Shown in pieces: positions 1-8,534 of a DNA stretch of 64,000 nucleotides; positions within the stretch are counted from its first letter, which is position 1; each line of letters starts with the position of its first letter. Source of the stretch: Brevundimonas sp. UBA7506 (GTDB lineage: Bacteria > Pseudomonadota > Alphaproteobacteria > Caulobacterales > Caulobacteraceae); contig NZ_DLNQ01000015.1 of NCBI RefSeq assembly GCF_002479495.1, positions 630,969 through 694,968 on the forward strand. The letters are read 5' to 3'. The notes beneath the pieces are model-generated. The model was given only the letters and a program-made list of their open reading frames with translations, did not search any database and was not told the DNA's origin. The position numbers and the translations under genes are program-made.

Positions 1-669
1 AACAACGAGTTGGCGCTGAAGACGCAGCTGACCTGGACGCCTGCGGGGCCTGTGACCACGCAGGTGCAGGGCAATGTGCCCGGCGTGACGGATCTGGCCA
101 GCGCCGTGACCGCCTTGGTGAGCAACGGCATTGATCTGACGGCGATCACCGGCGGCGTACCTGGCGCGGGTGGCGCGGGTGGTGCGGGCAGCGCGGGCGG
201 TACAGCTAGCGCAGGGGCTGGCGGCGCTGGCGGCGCAGGAACCCCAGGCGGCGCGAGCGGCTCAACCGGTGCGGGCAGCGCAGGCGGCGCAGGCGGTGCG
301 GACAGTGTGGGCGGAGCAGGCAGCGCGGCCGGCACAGGCAGCGCAGCCGGCACAGGCAGCGCGGCCAACACGGGCAACACAGCCAACACAGCCAACACAG
401 CCAACACCGTCGTCGCCGGAGGAATCGTCGGCGGCGTCGCGTTGGTCGACGGCAATGGCGCGACGGCCCTGATCCACAGTGTGACGGCGGGCCAGTTGCA
501 GAGCCTGATCATCAACAACGCCAACAATCGCAATCTGCGTCAGGACATGGAGCTGAATCTATTCCTGCCCGATCTGGCGACGATTCAGGCCAACAGCGTC
601 GCGCAGCAGCGTGTTTCCCAGTTGACCTACGACCTCAACACATCCCTGGTGGGATCCTTGGGCCGCTGA
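1..669 (+). CDS. Gly/Ala-repeat protein, 5'-truncated by the window
   Basis: The frame is open at base 1, so the true start probably lies upstream; a TTG at base 10 is the first possible internal start. The middle of the product (about residues 50-135) is a low-complexity run of Gly-Gly-Ala and Gly-Ser-Ala triplets passing into Ala-Asn-Thr repeats, encoded by short direct DNA repeats. The last 75 residues are not repetitive and are rich in Asn and Leu. Gly-rich tracts like this occur in surface or structural proteins, but I recognise no family. No stable function can be assigned. It is followed by a convergent gene after 36 bases. Confidence 0.6.
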   Translation, partial: NNELALKTQLTWTPAGPVTTQVQGNVPGVTDLASAVTALVSNGIDLTAITGGVPGAGGAGGAGSAGGTASAGAGGAGGAGTPGGASGSTGAGSAGGAGGADSVGGAGSAAGTGSAAGTGSAANTGNTANTANTANTVVAGGIVGGVALVDGNGATALIHSVTAGQLQSLIINNANNRNLRQDMELNLFLPDLATIQANSVAQQRVSQLTYDLNTSLVGSLGR

Positions 670-705
670 CGACCCCCGCTCTCGCGAGCGGAGGTCTGGG
701 CGCGG

Positions 706-2103
706 CTAGAAGGCGATCGGCAGCCGCAGGACGAACCGCATATCCGGCGCGTCTTCCGTCACCCCGAACTCGAAATTGCCATTCAGGCTGAAACGGTCAG
801 TCAGCAGATAGGACATACCGAACTGCAGGGCGCCGACCTGCAGGGAGTCGGACTTCTCGACGATGTCGTTTAACTCGCTCGAGGTCGGGCGAATGTAGCT
901 GTGCTTGTAGCCCAGGGAGAACGAGAACTTCGGATTGAGCGAGAAGCCGAAGCCGATGGACATGCCGATGGCATCGCCCGGATCGACCTCTCCAATGCGG
1001 ACGCCGCCTTCAGTCTTGTTGATGTCGCGCGGCAGGTGGGCGAAATAGCTGACGCTGCCGAAGATGACCGCCGGATCGCTGGGATAGAGGAAGCTGAGGC
1101 TGGGCTCCACGCCCCAGAAGCCCGAGCCGGTGGCCAGGCGAGTGGCGACCCCGAACTCGTCGCGCGGAATGTCGAACGGCCCTTCGCCGGTGTCGCTCTT
1201 GGCGCGCAGACCGGCGATGAAGATCGGACGACCGCGTTCGCCGCCATTGATCTGATAGCGGACGGAGGCCTCCACGTCGCCGATGCCGTCGCCGCTCAGG
1301 TCTATGGTGCGGGTCACGGCCTCATCGCGCTGCTGGACGGTGGTGATGGTGTCGTTGCGGCGGATGTAGCTGGCGCGCAGGTCCACTTCCATGCGCGAGG
1401 TTAGGCCGTACTTGGCGGCGATGTTGACCGCGCTGGTGTCGCGGTCGGCCTCGTTGGCCTCGATCACGCCGATCTGGACGCCGGGCACGATCTCGATGCC
1501 GCGGAAGACCAGGCGGTTGGCGCTGGAGCGCGTGTATTCCGTCGACAGGTCCAGCGACAGCTTGCCGGCGCGGCTGAGCACCGCGATGCCTTCCGGAATG
1601 GCCGCCAGTTGCTCACGTCGGGCCTCCATTTGCGCGGGGGCGACCGGCGGAGCGCCGGACGGCGCCGGGGTGGGCTGGATTTGGCCGTTGGGGTTCACCT
1701 GGCTGGCGACCTGGGTCGGCGGCGCGGCGCCGGTCTGGCCGGGCGCCTGGCCGGCGCGCAGGGCCGCCATGTCGCGGTCGGCGAAGATGGCGCGCCCCGA
1801 AGCATCGGTCTGGACGCGCCAGCGGCTATCGACCTCGGATGCGGGGTCCCCGGCGGTCGAGACCGTCCCGGCGGCGCGCTCGGCCAGGAGCGCTTCCTGG
1901 GCCTCGATCCGTTTCTGTTGATCGAGCACCAGAGCTTCCAGCCGGGCCACCCGCGCGGCCAGATCGGCGTCCTGGGCAAAGGCGGCGGCTGGGCTGATCA
2001 GGGCGACTGTCGCGACCGACGCCAGCAAAAGGCTGGATCGGATTCCCTTTCGACGAGAGCCGCGCAGGTCGCGCTGCCGAGGCGAAGGACGATGCAGGAT
2101 CAT
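706..2103 (-). CDS. Predicted outer-membrane beta-barrel protein with N-terminal coiled coil
   Basis: 465 residues. The N-terminus has a basic stretch, a hydrophobic core and an AFA-type cleavage site near residue 44. A short heptad region follows (about 47-77, LEALVLDQQKRIEAQEALL), then a Pro/Ala linker. The C-terminal two thirds alternates polar and hydrophobic residues as in a beta-barrel and ends in phenylalanine, the usual signal for the BAM machinery. The barrel resembles the MetA-pathway-of-phenol-degradation type of putative channels, but that family call is a guess. A Crp/Fnr regulator gene lies 28 bases upstream on the same strand, so the two may be co-transcribed. Confidence 0.65.
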   Translation of the reverse strand: MILHRPSPRQRDLRGSRRKGIRSSLLLASVATVALISPAAAFAQDADLAARVARLEALVLDQQKRIEAQEALLAERAAGTVSTAGDPASEVDSRWRVQTDASGRAIFADRDMAALRAGQAPGQTGAAPPTQVASQVNPNGQIQPTPAPSGAPPVAPAQMEARREQLAAIPEGIAVLSRAGKLSLDLSTEYTRSSANRLVFRGIEIVPGVQIGVIEANEADRDTSAVNIAAKYGLTSRMEVDLRASYIRRNDTITTVQQRDEAVTRTIDLSGDGIGDVEASVRYQINGGERGRPIFIAGLRAKSDTGEGPFDIPRDEFGVATRLATGSGFWGVEPSLSFLYPSDPAVIFGSVSYFAHLPRDINKTEGGVRIGEVDPGDAIGMSIGFGFSLNPKFSFSLGYKHSYIRPTSSELNDIVEKSDSLQVGALQFGMSYLLTDRFSLNGNFEFGVTEDAPDMRFVLRLPIAF

Positions 2104-2131
2104 GACGCTCTCTTTCTCTTGCTACAGGGGA

Positions 2132-2887
2132 TCAATGAAGGACGGGGTAGTCGGCGCCGTAGTCGCAGGCGGTCCGCAGGTAGGCTTCGTCCAGAATGGT
2201 CAGCCAGCCGTTCTGCATGGAGATCAGGCGGCTGCGCTTCATCTGGCCAAGCGTTCGGCTGACGTGCACCAGGCTGAGTCCGAGGGCGTCGGCCAGGGTC
2301 TCCTGCGTCAGCGGCAGGTGCATCCGATCAGCGCTGCACAGCCCCGCGCGCTGCAGGCGGTCGCGCAGTTCCAGCAACAGATGTCCGATGCGGGCCAGGG
2401 CGGACTGCCGGCCCAGCCGCACGACATGGTTCAGCAGGCAAACGTCCTCATAGCGACGGGCGGCCACCAGCGCGCGGCGCAGCCGATCATGACGCGGGTC
2501 CTGAAGACTGAGGATTTCGCGCAGCATGACCGCATCGACGCATTCGACGCGCGTCAGGGCCACGGTGGTGGTCTCGTCCAGCGGGCGAGGCTCCGCGCCC
2601 AGGCCCAGGCCGTCCCCCGGCAGCAGGAAGCCGAAGATCTGTCGCTGGCCGTCCGCCAGGGTGCGCTGGCGGCAGGCCCAGCCGCTGAGGATCAGGCGCG
2701 GGGTCACCGCCCGGCCCTCGGCGCTGAAGGCTTCACCTGCCGCTATGACTTCCTGGAAGACGCACAGGCGACGCACCAGGGCGCGTTCCTCTTCGGACAG
2801 GCGGGCGACCGTGTTGAGTATGCGCAGGGCCGCCGTGTCCGTGGGCACGGACGCGGTGCGTCGCACGCTGAGCGTTCGCGACGTCAT
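2132..2887 (-). CDS. Crp/Fnr-family transcriptional regulator
   Basis: About 251 residues with the two-domain Crp/Fnr layout: an effector-binding beta-roll (about 20-140), a dimerisation helix, then a winged helix-turn-helix with LTQETLADALGLSLVHVSRT as recognition region. No N-terminal Fe-S cysteine cluster of FNR type is visible, so oxygen sensing through a cluster is unlikely. Starts further upstream are open (base 2980), but AGGAAGG about 10 bases before the ATG at 2887 favours this one; another ATG nine bases earlier sits too close to that ribosome site. It precedes the barrel-protein gene and may control it. Confidence 0.8.
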   Translation of the reverse strand: MTSRTLSVRRTASVPTDTAALRILNTVARLSEEERALVRRLCVFQEVIAAGEAFSAEGRAVTPRLILSGWACRQRTLADGQRQIFGFLLPGDGLGLGAEPRPLDETTTVALTRVECVDAVMLREILSLQDPRHDRLRRALVAARRYEDVCLLNHVVRLGRQSALARIGHLLLELRDRLQRAGLCSADRMHLPLTQETLADALGLSLVHVSRTLGQMKRSRLISMQNGWLTILDEAYLRTACDYGADYPVLH

Positions 2888-3075
2888 GTTCGGCATGCCT
2901 TCCTGCGCGGCGACGGCCCTCCAGCCGTGCTGCGCCCCTCCTTCGCCAAATGCATATCCGGCGCTCCTCCGTCCGGCCAAACGGCCGCCGAACGCCGGTG
3001 TTCCTTTAAGTACGTAGAAACACGTATTTCCGCGCCAGGGCGTGACGGCGAGGCTTCGGTCGGGAGGCTGCGAGC

Positions 3076-3846
3076 CTAGAGCAGAGCTTTCCCCGCCACA
3101 TAGACAGCGACCAGGATGATCAGCCCGGCGAACAGGCGGCGGCCAAGGGCGGCGTTGGCCCCGAGGTGTCGGGCCAGGGGCAGGCCGAGCAGGGTTCCGA
3201 TCACGCCGCCGGCGGTCATGGCGCCCACCAGGGGCCAGGACACCAGGCCCGACAGGCTGTAGTTGACCGCCGTCGTGGCGCCGAAGGCGGCGACGCTGAC
3301 CAGCGAGGAGGCCTGCGCCAAAGCCAGGGTCATGCCCGTCGCGCCCATCAGGCCCGGCACGATCAGAAAGCCGCCGCCGATGCCGAAGAAGCCGGCGGCG
3401 GCGCCGACGCCGGCCCCCGACAAGGCGACGCGGGGCGCCAGGCGGGGCGACAGGCGCACCGCCGCCGAGCCTTCGCTGCGGGCCGGGCGCAGCATGGCCA
3501 GACCCACCGCCGCCATGGCGAGGGCGAAGAAGAGCAACAGACGCTCCCCGTCTATCGCCTTGGCGATCGACGAACCGAACCAGGCGCCGGTCGCGCCGAA
3601 CAGGGCGAAGGTGAGGGCGCAGGGCCAGCGCACGCGGCCGGCGCGCGCCTGACCGGCCAGGGCGGTCAGCGCGTTCAGCGATACCCCGGCCGCCGAGACG
3701 CCGATGGCGACATGCGGATCACGTACGCCGACGACATAGAGCAGCAGGGGCACGGCCAGCACCGATCCCCCGCCGCCGAAGACGGTCAGGAACAGGGCGA
3801 CCACCCCGCCGCTGAGGGCGGCGAGCGCGAGCTGGACGGTTTCCAC
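3076..3846 (-). CDS. TSUP (TauE/SafE) family permease of the sulfide-detoxification operon
   Basis: About 256 residues with eight or so hydrophobic segments in two repeats, typical of the TauE/SafE anion exporters. A Gly-rich motif (FGGGGSVLAVPLL) opens the first half, and GFFGIGGGFLIVPGL recurs in the second half, the family's signature. The open frame extends far upstream, but that part is the shadow of the rhodanese gene. I chose the GTG at 3846, two bases after the rhodanese stop and preceded by GGAG, consistent with translational coupling. In BigR-type operons this permease is thought to export sulfite or a related sulfur oxyanion made by sulfide oxidation. Confidence 0.8.
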   Translation of the reverse strand: METVQLALAALSGGVVALFLTVFGGGGSVLAVPLLLYVVGVRDPHVAIGVSAAGVSLNALTALAGQARAGRVRWPCALTFALFGATGAWFGSSIAKAIDGERLLLFFALAMAAVGLAMLRPARSEGSAAVRLSPRLAPRVALSGAGVGAAAGFFGIGGGFLIVPGLMGATGMTLALAQASSLVSVAAFGATTAVNYSLSGLVSWPLVGAMTAGGVIGTLLGLPLARHLGANAALGRRLFAGLIILVAVYVAGKALL

Positions 3847-3848
3847 GG

Positions 3849-4379
3849 TCAGCTCCGCTTCAGGGCCCGGTTCCAGGGCGCGAGCAGAAGCAGACGCGCC
3901 ATGCCGCAGAACCCGGTGGCCCCGGCCACGAACAGACCCGCGCCGACGAAGGCGCTCAGACCCCAGAAGGCAGGATGGATCGTCACGCCCAGAAGCCCGC
4001 CGAGCAGAATCAGCCCGCCCGCCGCCATCTGCACCTGACGCATCAGCTCCAGCGGGGCCTTGGCGTCGATCCGGGTCGGCAGCCCGGCCTTCTTCCAGGC
4101 GTCCAGACCGCCGTCCAGGACATAGGCCGGGCCTGCCACGCGTTCGGCCAGGCGCTGGCAGTTGACGCCGGTGCGGTTGCCGGAGCGGCACATGAAGACC
4201 ACGTCCTGCCCCGCCTTGAGGGTCAGGTCGGCGGCCTCGAAGGCTGACAGCGGCGCCGGCAGGGCCCCGGCGATGTGGTCGCGGGCGTATTCATCCGGCT
4301 CACGGATGTCGATCAGACGCGCCGCGCCGGATTTCAGTCGGGCGGCCACGTCTGCAGGGGACAGGGGGATCAGGGTCAT
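3849..4379 (-). CDS. Rhodanese domain fused to a DUF2892 membrane hairpin (YgaP-like)
   Basis: 176 residues. Residues 1-100 form a rhodanese sulfurtransferase domain with the active-site loop CRSGNRT and the catalytic cysteine at about position 64. Residues 115-165 form two transmembrane segments of the DUF2892 type, giving the architecture of E. coli YgaP, a membrane-anchored sulfurtransferase. It lies 10 bases after the ArsR gene and 2 bases before the TSUP permease, clearly one operon. The expected role is transfer of persulfide sulfur at the inner membrane during sulfide oxidation. Confidence 0.88.
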   Translation of the reverse strand: MTLIPLSPADVAARLKSGAARLIDIREPDEYARDHIAGALPAPLSAFEAADLTLKAGQDVVFMCRSGNRTGVNCQRLAERVAGPAYVLDGGLDAWKKAGLPTRIDAKAPLELMRQVQMAAGGLILLGGLLGVTIHPAFWGLSAFVGAGLFVAGATGFCGMARLLLLAPWNRALKRS

Positions 4380-4389
4380 GGCGGGGTCC

Positions 4390-4710
4390 TCAGGCTTGCG
4401 GGGGGCAGTAGATGTCGGCGAGCACGGCGATCACCTTCAGGGCGGCCGGGTCGTGGATACGGTAGAAGACGGCGGTGCCGTCCCGACGCGTGGCCACCAG
4501 TCCGTCTTCGCGAAGGCGGGCCAGATGTTGCGAAAGGGCGGACTGGGACAGACCGGCCAGCAGTTGAAGCTGCGACACCTGCAGTTCGCCGCTGCCGAGT
4601 TGGCACAGGATCATCAGTCTGTGCTCGTTCGACAGCGACCGGAGCAGTCGCGTCGCCTCGCCGGCGCTTTGCTGGAACTGCTCCAGTCCTATGGATTTGT
4701 GTGTGATCAT
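4390..4710 (-). CDS. bigR: BigR/SqrR-like ArsR-family persulfide-responsive repressor
   Basis: A winged-helix ArsR protein with recognition helix QSALSQHLARLREDGLV. It carries two cysteines in the positions known from BigR and SqrR: one in the MILCQLGSGE helix and one near the C-terminus (ADIYCPP). In those proteins the pair forms a di- or tetrasulfide with persulfides and releases DNA. An in-frame ATG exists at 4731, but it falls between a good -35 (TTGCTA) and -10 (TATATT). The ATG at 4710 lies seven bases after that -10, so I infer a leaderless start here (106 residues). It heads the operon with rhodanese and TSUP genes and probably represses both directions. Confidence 0.82.
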   Translation of the reverse strand: MITHKSIGLEQFQQSAGEATRLLRSLSNEHRLMILCQLGSGELQVSQLQLLAGLSQSALSQHLARLREDGLVATRRDGTAVFYRIHDPAALKVIAVLADIYCPPQA

Positions 4711-4730
4711 GGCGGGCAATATATGTGTCA

Positions 4731-4753
4731 TTGCTAAATTAGCAATTGCTAAT
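4731..4753. promoter_or_regulatory. Overlapping palindromic operators in a bidirectional promoter
   Basis: Two overlapping perfect inverted repeats sit between the ArsR gene and the dioxygenase gene: TTGCTAAATTAGCAA (4731-4745) and ATTAGCAATTGCTAAT (4738-4753). The region gives near-identical promoters both ways: rightward TTGCTA (4731-4736), 16 bases, TATATA (4753-4758); leftward TTGCTA (4745-4740), 16 bases, TATATT (4723-4718). A dimer bound here would block both. That the ArsR protein is the binder is inferred from position. Confidence 0.75.
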
Positions 4754-4781
4754 ATATAGGGCGCTGCAAGGAGATCGTTTC

Positions 4782-5660
4782 ATGACCCAGGCCGCACCTT
4801 CCGTTCCTCACGTCGTCGGCGTTTTCGATCCGGCGACCCACACGATCAGCTATGTGGCGGCCGATCCCGTCACCGGGGCGGCGGCGATCATCGATCCGGT
4901 GCTGGACTTCGATCCGGCGGCGGCGCGCACCTCGACTGTATCGGTGGACCGCCTGCTGGCCATCGTGGCCGAGCGCGGCTGGCGTCTGGAACGGGTGCTG
5001 GAGACCCACGCCCACGCCGACCACCTGACGGGCGCTGACGTTATTCGCGTCCGCACCGGAGTCCCCATCGGCATCGGCGAGCGGATCAAGCAGGTTCAGA
5101 AGACCTTCGGCGACCTGTTCGAGGCCCGCGACGTGACCCCGGACGCCGGGGTCTTCGACGAGACCTACGCCGACGGCGACCGCTTCCGTCTGGGGGAGCT
5201 GGAGGTCGAGGTCATGCACACGCCGGGGCATACGCCAGCCTGCGTCAGCTATCGGATCGGCGACGCCCTGTTCGTCGGCGACACCCTGTTCATGCCCGAT
5301 TACGGCACGGCGCGCTGCGACTTTCCCGGCGGCGACGCGCGGACCCTGTATCGCTCAATCCAGCGACTGCTCGCTCTGCCAGATGAGACCCGCATCTTCG
5401 TCGGCCATGATTATCTGCCGAAAGGACGCGAGGTCTTCGCCTGGGAGACGACGGTGGGCGCCCAGAAGGCCCGCAACGTCCATATCGGCGGGGGGCGGTC
5501 CGAAGACGACTTCGTCACCATGCGCGAGGCGCGCGACGCGACGCTCAGCCCGCCGCAGCTGATCCTGACGGCGCTGCAGGTCAACATCCGCGCCGGCGCC
5601 CTGCCGCCGGCCGAGCCGTCGGGCCGCCGTTTCCTGAAGACGCCGCTGAACGCGCTCTGA
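4782..5660 (+). CDS. blh: ETHE1/Blh-type metallo-beta-lactamase-fold persulfide dioxygenase
   Basis: About 292 residues of the metallo-beta-lactamase fold. The metal motif HAHADHLTG lies at 76-84, with further ligands in HTPGH (His150), GDTLF (Asp167) and VGHDY (His209). This is the set seen in ETHE1-like persulfide dioxygenases, which keep one iron bound by two His and one Asp and turn glutathione persulfide into sulfite. An upstream in-frame start at 4746 is inside the promoter; AAGGAG spaced 7 bases from the ATG at 4782 fixes the start. Its divergence from a BigR-like gene matches the bigR-blh loci described in Agrobacterium and Xylella. Confidence 0.88.
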   Translation: MTQAAPSVPHVVGVFDPATHTISYVAADPVTGAAAIIDPVLDFDPAAARTSTVSVDRLLAIVAERGWRLERVLETHAHADHLTGADVIRVRTGVPIGIGERIKQVQKTFGDLFEARDVTPDAGVFDETYADGDRFRLGELEVEVMHTPGHTPACVSYRIGDALFVGDTLFMPDYGTARCDFPGGDARTLYRSIQRLLALPDETRIFVGHDYLPKGREVFAWETTVGAQKARNVHIGGGRSEDDFVTMREARDATLSPPQLILTALQVNIRAGALPPAEPSGRRFLKTPLNAL

Positions 5661-5686
5661 GGGCCTGGCTCGCGCCGGCCTTGGCC

Positions 5687-6514
5687 TCAGTCCTGCGGGA
5701 TCACCGCGCGGATGACGCGGGCCGAGGAGGGGCGGCCGGCTATGCCACGCTTGGGATCGACCACGACACGCAGGTCGCCGTTGGAATAGCTGACCGAGGC
5801 GCGTGTGCCCTCGATCACGGTGATGCTGCGCAGGCGATCCAGGAAGGGGCGGGCGCTGGGCGAGCGGGCGATACGGACCACGGCGTCGGTGGTGACGATC
5901 AGGGCCTCGATGCACAGAGCTTCGGATTCTTGGCCGTCCAGATTGATGCGGACCAGCCGGCCCAGAGCCTCGCTGACCAGGCTGCTGCGCCGGGTCATAA
6001 GGTTGAACATCTGCACCGGGCCTAGGCTGGTCGGCTCCAGGCTGACGGCGGGGCCGGTCACGGAAACCGGCGATCCGCCCGGATTGCGCGTCGTATAGAC
6101 GGTGATGCCGCCGGACGGCGTGACGCGCAGGACCTGCTCGCCGGCGTCGTTGCGATAGATGGTGTCGCCGCGCGGAGCCGAGGTCGGACGCAGGGCCCAG
6201 GTCTCGGTCGAGCGCTCGAAGCGCAGCAGCGTCAGGTTGCCGGCCCGGTCCAGCATGAAGGTCTGGCCAGCTTCGGAGGAATAGCGGCCGGGCGGGGGCA
6301 GGGTGCGGGTCACCGACTGGTCGCGAATGACCCGGCTCTGCTCGGTCTGGACGTTGGAACGCAGTTGCGCCGCCGCCGGGGTCGCCGACAGGCAGGCGCC
6401 GAGCGCCATCAGGGCGGCAAGCTCGAGGCGCACGCCTCCGACCGTCCTGGCGCGGGGCGCCGGGACGGCGAAGCATGGCGGATTCTCCGCCGCAACCTCG
6501 ACCGTAGTCATCAT
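5687..6514 (-). CDS. Secreted DUF4908-like protein of unknown function
   Basis: 275 residues. A hydrophobic stretch ending in ATPAAAQ near residue 50 suggests export to the periplasm, although the N-terminus before it is long (the start may be further in). The rest contains short beta-rich segments and no enzyme motif. Its overall look matches DUF4908, a family I know from Caulobacter-type genomes with no assigned role. It ends 26 bases from the convergent dioxygenase gene and starts 48 bases downstream of phaB on the same strand, so it may be co-transcribed with phaB. Confidence 0.6.
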   Translation of the reverse strand: MMTTVEVAAENPPCFAVPAPRARTVGGVRLELAALMALGACLSATPAAAQLRSNVQTEQSRVIRDQSVTRTLPPPGRYSSEAGQTFMLDRAGNLTLLRFERSTETWALRPTSAPRGDTIYRNDAGEQVLRVTPSGGITVYTTRNPGGSPVSVTGPAVSLEPTSLGPVQMFNLMTRRSSLVSEALGRLVRINLDGQESEALCIEALIVTTDAVVRIARSPSARPFLDRLRSITVIEGTRASVSYSNGDLRVVVDPKRGIAGRPSSARVIRAVIPQD

Positions 6515-6562
6515 GGTTGAAGTCGTGGAACGCCCGAACGGCGGATTTTAGGCAAAGCCGGT

Positions 6563-7288
6563 TCAGCCAACCAGGTACTGGCCGCCGTTCAGCGAGAGGG
6601 TGCAGCCTGTGACATATCCGGCACGTTCGCCCGACAGCCAGGACACCATGTCTGCGATCTCCTCGCCCTTGCCCAGGCGGCCGACGGGAATCTGGGCGAT
6701 GATGCCGTCCAGCACCTTCTGGTCCATCGCCCCGACCATTTCCGTGTCGATGTAGCCGGGCGCGATGCAGTTGACGGTCACGCCCTTGCGCGCGTTTTCC
6801 AGGGCCAGGGCCTTGGTGAAACCGATCATTCCTGCCTTGGCGGCGGAATAGTTGGTCTGGCCGATCTGCCCCTTCTGACCGTTGATCGAGGAGATGTTGA
6901 CGATCCGGCCGAAGCCCCGGTCGCGCATCCCGTTGATCACCTGGCGCGTCATGTTGAAGACGCTGTCCATGTTGACGCGGATCACGTCCGACCACTGATC
7001 GGCGCTCATCTTGTGGAAGAAGCCGTCACGGGTGATGCCGGCGTTGTTCACCAGGACGTCGATGGGGCCCAGTTCGGCCTCGACCGCCTTCACCGCCCGC
7101 TCGCAGTCCTCGAACGAGCCGACGTTGCCCTTGACTACCATGACGCCCAGTTCGCGGGCGGTGGCCTCTGCGGCCTCGTCATTGCCGGAATAGCCGGCGG
7201 CGACGGCCAGGCCGTCTTCTCTCAACCGCTGAACGATCGCCTTGCCGATCCCTCGGGTTCCCCCGGTCACCAGAGCCACACGCGCCAT
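6563..7288 (-). CDS. phaB: Acetoacetyl-CoA reductase
   Basis: 241 residues, the usual length for PhaB. Short-chain dehydrogenase fold with the nucleotide motif GGTRGIG (9-15), NNAG (81-84) and a catalytic Ser-Tyr-Lys set (Ser134, Tyr147, Lys151) inside NISSINGQKGQIGQTNYS, wording typical of NADPH-dependent acetoacetyl-CoA reductases. It would make (R)-3-hydroxybutyryl-CoA for polyhydroxybutyrate. The start follows GGGAGGG by five bases; a longer frame to 7318 lacks support. No phaA or phaC gene lies nearby. Confidence 0.88.
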   Translation of the reverse strand: MARVALVTGGTRGIGKAIVQRLREDGLAVAAGYSGNDEAAEATARELGVMVVKGNVGSFEDCERAVKAVEAELGPIDVLVNNAGITRDGFFHKMSADQWSDVIRVNMDSVFNMTRQVINGMRDRGFGRIVNISSINGQKGQIGQTNYSAAKAGMIGFTKALALENARKGVTVNCIAPGYIDTEMVGAMDQKVLDGIIAQIPVGRLGKGEEIADMVSWLSGERAGYVTGCTLSLNGGQYLVG

Positions 7289-7386
7289 GATCCCTCCCCT
7301 GTAGTGACGACGCCGCATCGACGTCGCCCTACCCTCGGCAACCCGCCCTGGATTGGCAAGGGGGAAGCGGCGGCGCGAGGGCGTCG

Positions 7387-8457
7387 TTACGCGGCTTGAT
7401 CAATCTGCGCCATGTCGATGACGAAGCGATAACGGACGTCGGACTTCTCCATACGCGCATAGGCCTCGTTGATCTGATGCGGGGCGATGGTCTCGATGTC
7501 GCAGACGATGCCGTGGGCGGCGCAGAAGTCGAGCATCTCCTGGGTCTCGCGGATGCCGCCGATCAGGCTGCCCGCGACGCTGCGACGACGCCACAGCAGG
7601 GGCATGGCGAAGACCGGCAGGCCCTCGGTCGTCAGTCCCAGCATGACCATGGTTCCGTCGCGCGCCAGCAGGTTCAGGTGGCTGGCGATCTCGTGGGTGG
7701 CGGACACGGTGTTGATGATCAGGTCGAACTTCTCGGCCGCCGCCTTCATCGCGGCCTTGTCGGAGTTGATCAGGAAGTGTCTGGCGCCCATGCGCTCGGC
7801 GTCGGCCTTCTTGCGGTCCGAGGTCGACAGGACGCTGACCTCCGCCCCCATGGCCACGGCCAGCTTGACCGCCATATGGCCCAGGCCGCCCAGACCGACG
7901 ACCGCCACCTTCGATCCCGGCCCCACCTTCCAGTGACGCAGCGGGCTGTAGGTGGTGATCCCCGCGCACAGCAGGGGGGCGGCGGCGTCCAGCGGCAGGC
8001 TGTCGGGAATGGACAGGACATAGTTCTGATCGACCGTGATCCGGTCGGAATAGCCGCCCTGGGTGATCGTCTGGCCGACCGCCTCGCCCTTGGGATCGGG
8101 CGAGCCGTAGGTCTGGGTCATGCCGGGAACGCAGTACTGCTCCTCGCCCGCCTGGCACGAAGGGCAGGTGCGGCAGCTGTCGACCATGCAGCCGACCCCG
8201 ACCCGGTCGCCTTCCTTGAAGCGCGTGACATTGGCGCCGACCGCCGTCACGACGCCCGCGATCTCGTGGCCCGGCACGATGGGATAGCGGGTGCCGCCCA
8301 GGTCGTTGTGCACGACGTGCAGGTCGGAATGGCAGACGCCGCAATACTTGATCTCGATCGCCACGTCGTCCGAGCCGGGATCGCGGCGGTCGAAGCTATA
8401 GGGCGTCAGGGGCTGGTCGGCGGCGGTGGCGGCGAAGGCGCGCGTGGCGATCGGCAT
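7387..8457 (-). CDS. Zinc-dependent NAD(P)H alcohol dehydrogenase (YahK/AdhC type)
   Basis: 356 residues of the cinnamyl-alcohol-dehydrogenase-like medium-chain family. Catalytic zinc ligands appear as Cys39 (YCGVCHSD) and His64 (GHE). Four cysteines at 95, 98, 101 and 109 bind the structural zinc. The Rossmann motif GLGGLGHMAVK follows in the second half. E. coli YahK, a broad aldehyde reductase, has the same layout and length. The start at 8457 matches the family's N-terminus; the frame is open further up without family similarity. Its substrate cannot be read from the sequence. Confidence 0.87.
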   Translation of the reverse strand: MPIATRAFAATAADQPLTPYSFDRRDPGSDDVAIEIKYCGVCHSDLHVVHNDLGGTRYPIVPGHEIAGVVTAVGANVTRFKEGDRVGVGCMVDSCRTCPSCQAGEEQYCVPGMTQTYGSPDPKGEAVGQTITQGGYSDRITVDQNYVLSIPDSLPLDAAAPLLCAGITTYSPLRHWKVGPGSKVAVVGLGGLGHMAVKLAVAMGAEVSVLSTSDRKKADAERMGARHFLINSDKAAMKAAAEKFDLIINTVSATHEIASHLNLLARDGTMVMLGLTTEGLPVFAMPLLWRRRSVAGSLIGGIRETQEMLDFCAAHGIVCDIETIAPHQINEAYARMEKSDVRYRFVIDMAQIDQAA

Positions 8458-8534
8458 GGGGGCGTCCTCAAGCTTGGCGGGAAGGCGCGCCGCAGATGGG
8501 ACGCGCCCCGCGTCGCCGCAAGACGACCCGGCCG

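Noticed and set aside
5355..6995. A 546-codon minus-strand frame
   Set aside because: Overlaps phaB and the DUF4908-like gene in another frame on the same strand; Arg/Pro/Gly-rich and without motif.
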